Source: Devosia lacusdianchii (GTDB taxonomy: Bacteria > Pseudomonadota > Alphaproteobacteria > Rhizobiales > Devosiaceae). Taken from it: DNA of 64,000 nt. How positions within the stretch are numbered: position 1 is the stretch's first letter; the number at the start of each line of letters is the position of its first letter. The notes beneath the pieces are model-generated. The model saw only the letters and a program-made list of their open reading frames with translations, searched no databases and was not told the DNA's origin. Below are positions 58,626-64,000 of the stretch, one piece after another. Position numbers and translations under genes: made by a program. Where the stretch lies: positions 1,736,001 to 1,800,000 of the forward strand of contig NZ_CP092483.1 of NCBI RefSeq assembly GCF_022429625.1. Direction: 5' to 3'.

Positions 58626-58754
58626 AAATGTGCTGTTCACAACTCTGCCAAGGCCTCGGACGGAGCCCCTGCGGCGGAGTAGAGTGGCGGCCGCTATGTA
58701 AGTGAGCGTCCCGAGCGGCAGAGGCCCTCGGGACTGAATCGAAAGGAATGAGCG

Positions 58755-59273
58755 ATGGCAGGCAGTGTGAACAAGGTCATCCTGGTCGGCAATCTCGGTG
58801 CGGATCCGGAAGTGCGCAATCTTCCCAGCGGGGGCAAGGTGGTGAACCTGTCGATCGCGACCTCGGAAAACTGGAAAGACAAGAATACCGGCGAACGCCG
58901 CGAGAAGACCGAGTGGCACCGTGTGGTGATCTTCTCGGAAGGTCTGGCCCGCGTGGCCGAGAGCTACCTTAAAAAGGGCAGCAAGGTTTATCTCGAAGGC
59001 CAGTTGCAGACGCGCAAGTGGCAGGACCAGTCCGGCCAGGACAAGTATTCCACCGAGATCGTGCTGCAGGGCTTCAACTCCAATATGACCCTGCTTGATG
59101 GTCGTGGCGAAGGCGGCGGTGCCGGCGATAGTGACGGCGGCTTCCGCGGCGTCGACAATGGCGGTGGTTTCCGCGGCGCCCGCGACAACAATGGCGGCGG
59201 CGGTGCCCAGCGCCCACGTGCCAACGCCCCGGCCTTCGAGCCCGGCGGCATGGACGACGATATCCCGTTCTAA
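58755..59273 (+). CDS. ssb: Single-stranded DNA-binding protein
   Basis: This is the replication and repair SSB, 172 residues. The OB-fold domain (residues 1-110, starting [20 protein letters not shown]) is followed by a Gly/Asn/Arg-rich linker and the partner-binding acidic tip DDDIPF. AAAGGA precedes the ATG. The gene has a LexA box upstream and a good terminator. Confidence 0.96.
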   Translation: MAGSVNKVILVGNLGADPEVRNLPSGGKVVNLSIATSENWKDKNTGERREKTEWHRVVIFSEGLARVAESYLKKGSKVYLEGQLQTRKWQDQSGQDKYSTEIVLQGFNSNMTLLDGRGEGGGAGDSDGGFRGVDNGGGFRGARDNNGGGGAQRPRANAPAFEPGGMDDDIPF

Positions 59274-59294
59274 GGAGCGGGACTATACGCTGAC

Positions 59295-59322
59295 AAATGG
59301 GTCGCCTTGGCGGCCCATTTTT
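59295..59322 (+). terminator. Intrinsic terminator of ssb
   Basis: AAATGGGTCGCC (59295-59306) pairs with GGCGGCCCATTT (59309-59320), one G-U pair, and the T-run continues to 59322. It lies 21 nt past the ssb stop. Confidence 0.8.
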
Positions 59323-59340
59323 GTCGGGGGCAGGGTGCTC

Positions 59341-60672
59341 TCAGGCGGCGAAGGTGCGGCTGGTGGCGCGACCGGCGGCTTTGGCGGCGTAGAGGGCAAT
59401 ATCGGCGTGGCGGAACAGCTGTTCCGATGAGCCGCCGCGATAATGCGCTACCCCGACCGAGGCACCAAGGCTAAGCGTCTGGCCCAGGCGCGTGACCGGG
59501 CGGCGCATCACTCGCACGATCGTTTCGGCCAGATGTTCGACATCATCAGGTGATCCGGCGTCGTTGAGCAGGACAGCGAATTCGTCGCCGCCGATGCGGG
59601 CTACCAGTTCTGCACCGCTACAGCTTTCCAGCAATCGCAGGGCCGCTTCCTTGAGGCACTCGTCGCCCAGCGCGTGGCCATAGGTGTCGTTGACCTGCTT
59701 GAAGCCGTCGAGATCGACCAGCAGCAGCGCGTCGATGTTGCCGCGCCCCTCGTCCAGCGCAGCGAGCCGCGCCTGAAACAGGCTACGATTGGCGAGGCCG
59801 GTCATCACGTCGAATTCGGCGAGATAGCGGGTGCGATCGGCCAAGAGCTTTTCTTCGGTAATGTCCTGCTTCATGCCGAAAATGCGGTGCGCGAGGCCGT
59901 CGCGGCTCTCGACCGCTCCGGTCAGCCGCATCCATCGCCGCTTGCCTGATGTGGTGATGATCTCGCAGTTGAGGGCAAAGTCGGTGCAGGTGGCGATGGC
60001 CCTGGCGCGCGCCGCTTCCATCTCCAGGCGGGACTTTTCGGTGTAGAGCGCCAGCGTCATTTCGCGCGTGACCGGCGTGTTACGGGGGATCTCGAACAGA
60101 TCATAGACGCCATTGGTCCAGATCAGGCTGCTGTCGCTGAGGTTGCACTGCCAGATGCCGATGCGTGCTGTCGCCGAGGCGCGGTCGAACAGGTTGCGCC
60201 GATGCTCTTCGAGCGCCGCATAGTCGGCGATAGCGCGGCTTTGTGACTCGATCTGCCGGCGCTGCTGAGTGATAGCGGCCCGCGCGAGGACCTCACCCGC
60301 CAGCGCGGCAAGAGTGGTAGCCATCATGGCGCTGCGGGGGCGTGGATCGAACAGGCTCAACAATTGCGCCGGACGATCGTCGTGGGCCGGTAGCACGATG
60401 CCGACATAGAAGCGCGGATACTGCCCAGCATCGGCAATGACCAGCGGCCTTCCCGCTGCAATGGCGCGAGCTTCGAGCGCCGCGAGATCTGCATCGGCCC
60501 CTGCTGCGGCAACGACGATCGATATGTCCGCGGCAATGCTGCTGAGTCGCGCGCCGGCAATGCCGAGCAGCGCACATAAACGCTGCAATCGCAGATCAAT
60601 CGCCTCGTCCCGTCGCGTTTCGGCGGCGGGCGTCTGCAATGCGAAAGCTGCGGTCGCGGCGAGGCTGCGCAA
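59341..60672 (-). CDS. PAS-GGDEF diguanylate cyclase
   Basis: This protein should make cyclic di-GMP from two GTP, 443 residues. Residues about 1-150 resemble a GAF-like domain. A PAS/PAC sensor region spans about 165-275 (ARIGIWQCNLSDSSLIWTN, RWMRLTGAVESRDG). The GGDEF domain starts at FDVMTGLANRSLFQARL near 285 and has the active-site GGDEF in ARIGGDEFAVLLND near 368. The inhibitory RxxD site usually five residues before is not present (SGAELVAR). No membrane segment is seen. Confidence 0.9.
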   Translation of the reverse strand: MRSLAATAAFALQTPAAETRRDEAIDLRLQRLCALLGIAGARLSSIAADISIVVAAAGADADLAALEARAIAAGRPLVIADAGQYPRFYVGIVLPAHDDRPAQLLSLFDPRPRSAMMATTLAALAGEVLARAAITQQRRQIESQSRAIADYAALEEHRRNLFDRASATARIGIWQCNLSDSSLIWTNGVYDLFEIPRNTPVTREMTLALYTEKSRLEMEAARARAIATCTDFALNCEIITTSGKRRWMRLTGAVESRDGLAHRIFGMKQDITEEKLLADRTRYLAEFDVMTGLANRSLFQARLAALDEGRGNIDALLLVDLDGFKQVNDTYGHALGDECLKEAALRLLESCSGAELVARIGGDEFAVLLNDAGSPDDVEHLAETIVRVMRRPVTRLGQTLSLGASVGVAHYRGGSSEQLFRHADIALYAAKAAGRATSRTFAA

Positions 60673-60765
60673 TTGGACGTTCCCGGATAGGCCGGGAAGG
60701 CTAGCGCGAGCTTGGTTAAGACTTCCTCAGCCACAGGCCGCTGAGATTGAAAACAATCAGCCGCG

Positions 60766-61293
60766 TTACTTGCTGAACGGCACTTCAGCGCGGAGGCTGT
60801 CGCCGCTGTCGACATAGACCACCTCGAACACCACGTTGATTGCCTCATTGCTGAGGGTGATTTGGGCGGAGATGTTGATGTCCTTGCCCTCTTCGTCTTC
60901 GTCGCGCTCGCGCAGGTTGAACACCAGGCCACCGCCGCGCTTCTGGCCGACGGCTATGCCGGTGAAAGTGGCGTTCGAGCTCATGGCGGCTTCGAAGCGC
61001 TTGTTGGCCTCCACATAGGCCATGGTGCCCGCAACCGACAGTTGAGTGCCTGCCAGCGTGCAGCGGCCGTTATAGTTGACCTTGTCCTGGTTGCCCTGCG
61101 TCAGCGCCAGACGGCAGACGACCGTCTCCGTATTCGCGCCGATCAATACGCCACGCCCGCGCCAGTCACCCAGATAGGACTGCAGCAGGGCGACGTCGGC
61201 AGGAGCGGCGAAGGCCGGAGCGCTGGCTGCGCCGGCCGAAACAAGCAGACCCGCCAGCGCGATCATGCGCGACAGGGGTGCGAAATAGGTCAT
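60766..61293 (-). CDS. Small exported protein of unknown function, beta-barrel-like
   Basis: This 175-residue protein has a clear signal peptide (cleavage after AFA-A near residue 30). The mature part shows alternating strands (YLGDWRGRGVLIG, VVCRLALTQGN, VNYNGRCTLAG, LSVAGTMAYVE) that suggest a lipocalin-like barrel with one cysteine pair (Cys60 and Cys77 regions). I do not recognise a named family. Confidence 0.65.
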   Translation of the reverse strand: MTYFAPLSRMIALAGLLVSAGAASAPAFAAPADVALLQSYLGDWRGRGVLIGANTETVVCRLALTQGNQDKVNYNGRCTLAGTQLSVAGTMAYVEANKRFEAAMSSNATFTGIAVGQKRGGGLVFNLRERDEDEEGKDINISAQITLSNEAINVVFEVVYVDSGDSLRAEVPFSK

Positions 61294-61426
61294 TGCGGTA
61301 AGCCTCCAGTAAAATCTTGCCCCCCGGCAAATCCGATGCCGGAAACCGATACCTGCGGGCTTGCGCCGCCAGAATCATCTCCGGCCATGTAAGCGGGCGC
61401 CGCTTTTTCTCGCAAGCGACCGGCCA

Positions 61427-63826
61427 TCACGTCGTCCCGGGATTGGGCTGGCCACCCTCGGTGCCGCCGTCGCCGGTAATGGTGTCGCCGGTCGGGTCAT
61501 CGGGCGTCGCGTCATGGTCGGCAGTGCGCACTTTGATCTTGCCGAGCGGGTGGAAGAACTTGCCGCCCGCCGCCAGCAAGGCCGGCAGGATGAACAGGTC
61601 GCCGATAACGGCGAAGGCCAGTGTCGATACGAAGAGCGTGCCGAACAGCGCCACCTGGGGCAGGGCGGAGAAGGTGACGATCACCACGCCCGAACACAGG
61701 ATGATCGTCGTCGCCACGATAGCGCCGCCGATACGGTCGAGCGTGTGCTTGACCGCCTCCATATGCGGCCGGCCTTCCTCTCGCCGCGAATGCAGATAAT
61801 GCGATAGGAAATGCACCGTGTCGTCCACGGCAATACCGAAGGCGATGGTCAGCGCGATCACCGTGGTGAGTTGCAGACCCTGGCCACTGAAGTAGAGCCA
61901 GGCCTCGGTGCCGAGGACCGGAAACAGGTTGGGAATGGCCGAGGCCAGCGCCACGCGGAACGACTGGAAGGCAAAGCCGATCAGCGCCAGGTTGACCAGC
62001 ACCGATACGGTTAGATCGAGCTGCAACCCGCTGACGATCTGGTCGGTCGCGAAGGTTGTGAGAATGCGGAAGCCGCCGATTTCGGCGTCGGTGATACCAG
62101 CCGCGTCCATCTCCCGGTTCACGTCGATGACCAACTGCTTGAGCGCCTCGGAATCGATGATGGTGGGCATGAAGCCTGTCACCAGCGCCTGCGAACCGTC
62201 ATCGGTGATGAAGCGCTTGCGCATGAAGGGCCCGACAGCGTCGAACACCTCTTCGCGGGTGAAGCCGGTCTCGGTGTAATTGGTCATGCTCGCGGCCGAG
62301 ATGACCTTGTTCTCACCTAGGTGCTTTTCAAGAATTTCGTGGACCGCGCGGACGGTCTCGAAATCCTTCGGACCCAGATTGGGATCATTCTCCGCCAGCG
62401 GCACGCGGATATAGAGCGGCGCCACGCCGCCGACGCCCTGGTCGATCTCCTCGGCCGCGGTGAGGGCGGTCGAGTCCTTGGCCACGAAATCCTCGAATGA
62501 GAAATGCGGCTTGATCAGGAAATAGGGGATGAACAGCAGGATGGTGACCGCGATCGCCAGGATCGAAACCTGGCGGCCGAAGCGGCTGGCAAAGAACCAG
62601 GCCAGCGGCAGCGGTGCGGTCAGCACGAGGCTGCTGCGCTTGGGCGCCTTGAAGCCCAGGCGCACGGCCGCCTTGAGCATCAGCGGCAGGAAGGTCATCA
62701 GGCACACGAACAGCAAGAACGTGCCGATCGAGCCGGCAATCGAGAATTCGCGGATACCCTGGCCCGGCGTCAGCGAGAGCGAAGCGAAGCTCACGAAAGT
62801 GGTCAGCATGGTCAGGGCGCTGGCTGGGCCGACCAGCTTAACCGTCGCGTCCACGGCCTTGTTGGGCTCCATGCCGTCGCGCCAATAGGCGAGCCAGTTG
62901 AAGATGAAGAACATCGCCTCGGCGAACGAAATCACCAGCACCAGCGTGGTGACGATGATGGTGAGGAACGAGAACGAGCCGAAGACCAGCAGGATCATAC
63001 CCATCGACCACATCACCGCGAGGAACGGCGTGGCCGCCACCAGCAGGGCGCCCGTGAGCGAGCGCAGTGCCAACAGCGCAATGATCGACCCGAGCCCGAA
63101 CCCCCAGACGGTGAACTTCACCTGGTCGTCGACTGCCGCATTGAGCATTTCCGAGGTCCAGATCGGCGGACCGGTGAGCTCGATGCTGATATTCTCGTCC
63201 TGATAGGGCGCGATCGTCTCGCGCAGGCTGGCGATCATGCGCTTGGTGCCGTCGCCCTTGGTCATTTCCTGATTGGGGAACATGATCAGCACCACGCCCG
63301 ACAGGTCAGGCGTGATGAGGTTGCGCATCATCGGGTCGTTCTGCTGCAGGTCGGCCAGCGCGATGGCGACCTCGGCAAAATCGTCCATGCCCTCGGGCAC
63401 CGCCGGTACGGTGGCGCCATTGCCATCCGGCTTGCGCAGCGTGAAGGGCGACATGGTGCCCACGGCGAACTCGTTGAGCTCAAGGTCGAAGGCCAGCTCA
63501 CGAACGCGCTCCAGCGTCTCGGGCTCAGTCAGGCGCGGCGAATTGACCAGCACATAAATGTCGTTCTCGAAGGTGCCGAAGGTCTCCGACAGGTGTTCGT
63601 AGGCGTCGTAATATTCGCCCGAATGCGCATAGACGCGCAGCAGGTCGCCGTCGACATTGGCTCGAGGGATTTGCGTGAAGCAAAGGATCGAAAAGGCCAG
63701 CACGGCGATGGCGACGGCGCGAGGAAAGCGCAGCGTGGTGAGGCCGATATATTCAAGGCCGAAGCCAATGGAGCGGTCGTACGCAAAGCGCGCCCACAGA
63801 CGATGGAAGAACGAACCAGAGGACAC
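61427..63826 (-). CDS. MMPL/RND-type exporter
   Basis: This is an RND-superfamily exporter of the MMPL/hydrophobe type, about 799 residues from the GTG at 63826 (GGAG upstream; a TTG at 63856 is also possible). It has two parallel halves: a helix near 40, a large periplasmic domain (about 60-220), five helices near 230-385, then a second periplasmic domain and six helices. Conserved stretches SFAEAMFFIFNWLAY and FGIAVDDTVHFLSHYLH lie in helices 4 and 10. Partner genes are not in the window. The hopanoid exporter HpnN is a distant relative. Confidence 0.88.
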   Translation of the reverse strand: MSSGSFFHRLWARFAYDRSIGFGLEYIGLTTLRFPRAVAIAVLAFSILCFTQIPRANVDGDLLRVYAHSGEYYDAYEHLSETFGTFENDIYVLVNSPRLTEPETLERVRELAFDLELNEFAVGTMSPFTLRKPDGNGATVPAVPEGMDDFAEVAIALADLQQNDPMMRNLITPDLSGVVLIMFPNQEMTKGDGTKRMIASLRETIAPYQDENISIELTGPPIWTSEMLNAAVDDQVKFTVWGFGLGSIIALLALRSLTGALLVAATPFLAVMWSMGMILLVFGSFSFLTIIVTTLVLVISFAEAMFFIFNWLAYWRDGMEPNKAVDATVKLVGPASALTMLTTFVSFASLSLTPGQGIREFSIAGSIGTFLLFVCLMTFLPLMLKAAVRLGFKAPKRSSLVLTAPLPLAWFFASRFGRQVSILAIAVTILLFIPYFLIKPHFSFEDFVAKDSTALTAAEEIDQGVGGVAPLYIRVPLAENDPNLGPKDFETVRAVHEILEKHLGENKVISAASMTNYTETGFTREEVFDAVGPFMRKRFITDDGSQALVTGFMPTIIDSEALKQLVIDVNREMDAAGITDAEIGGFRILTTFATDQIVSGLQLDLTVSVLVNLALIGFAFQSFRVALASAIPNLFPVLGTEAWLYFSGQGLQLTTVIALTIAFGIAVDDTVHFLSHYLHSRREEGRPHMEAVKHTLDRIGGAIVATTIILCSGVVIVTFSALPQVALFGTLFVSTLAFAVIGDLFILPALLAAGGKFFHPLGKIKVRTADHDATPDDPTGDTITGDGGTEGGQPNPGTT

Positions 63827-63944
63827 TGCGACCCGACTCCGCGAATACGGCGACAAGGTGGCGTGATTTCTGCGGGTTGGCGATAGTTACGTCAGGCGGC
63901 GCGGGGGTTTCCCCAAGGTTTGTTGCAATTGTGCTTGGGATTAG

Positions 63945-63970
63945 TGGCTCCGCACCGAAATGCGGAGCCA
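63945..63970 (-). terminator. Hairpin between the MMPL exporter and a gene beyond the window
   Basis: A 10-bp perfect stem (TGGCTCCGCA at 63945-63954, TGCGGAGCCA at 63961-63970) with a CCGAAA loop lies just past a possible minus-strand stop codon at 63977-63979. It may end a gene that enters from beyond the window edge. Confidence 0.55.
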
Positions 63971-63976
63971 CCACCA

Positions 63977-64000
63977 TCAGGCAGTCAGAGCCGCGCGGTT
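63977..64000 (-). CDS. Possible C-terminal end of a gene beyond the window
   Basis: The last bases can be read on the minus strand as NRAALTA and a TGA stop, followed by a strong hairpin. Only seven codons are visible, so the product cannot be named. Confidence 0.25.
   Translation of the reverse strand, partial: NRAALTA

Larger units (their letters stand above)
58346..58754. other. Region upstream of ssb with hairpin, regulator relic and LexA box
   Basis: This gap of about 409 nt holds, in order, a long hairpin (58383-58417), a minus-strand relic of an AraC-type regulator (58439-58486), and a LexA box (58611-58625). The rest shows no convincing gene. The ssb promoter must lie near the LexA box. 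Confidence 0.7.

Overview
The window looks like a chromosomal segment of an alphaproteobacterium of the order Hyphomicrobiales, most like Devosia or a close relative. The evidence is the high GC content, the AapJQMP-type amino-acid ABC operon, the pcm-tolC-popZ-valS block, an ExoR homologue, a single-chain SecDF, and the order dgt-argS-SPOR-scpAB-tatABC-serS-surE-nlpD-ATPase-yajC-secDF-Mth938-phytoene synthase-trmFO. The genus is inferred from gene content. I see no rRNA, CRISPR array, prophage, integrase or insertion sequence. There are two tRNA genes (Asn-GTT and Cys-GCA).

Region by region: 1-7 kb holds a partial cystathionine beta-lyase and a general L-amino-acid ABC operon with two substrate-binding proteins and an oversized first permease. 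7-17 kb is a metabolic stretch: AlaX-type editing protein, cardiolipin synthase, a two-domain unknown, cysteine synthase, photolyase, a START-like protein, an Fsr-like exporter, tRNA-Asn, mobA coupled to benE, and tRNA-Cys. 17-27 kb holds a small secreted protein, pcm, tolC, popZ, valS, a CorA/ZntB transporter and an ABC exporter. 27-31 kb holds exoR, xthA, a serine hydrolase and erpA. 31-54 kb is the large conserved Hyphomicrobiales cluster for chromosome segregation, Tat and Sec export, cell-wall remodelling and tRNA charging. 54-64 kb holds small DUF1127-like genes, uvrA and ssb with their LexA boxes, a LysE exporter beside a regulator relic, a GGDEF protein, a small exported protein and an MMPL/RND exporter.

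The genes form a few working groups: amino-acid uptake (aap); envelope biogenesis and export (tolC, tatABC, yajC-secDF, nlpD, SPOR protein); chromosome and pole organisation (scpAB, popZ); and the SOS response (uvrA, ssb). The most unusual points are: an orphan ferric/polyamine-type ABC ATPase wedged by stop/start overlap between scpB and tatA; a TIGR03808-like beta-helix protein without the expected Tat signal, antisense beside the tat operon and in the place usually held by pcm; a split uvrA-ssb region with two separate LexA boxes around lysE and an AraC-type relic; and two adjacent DUF1127-like mini-genes.
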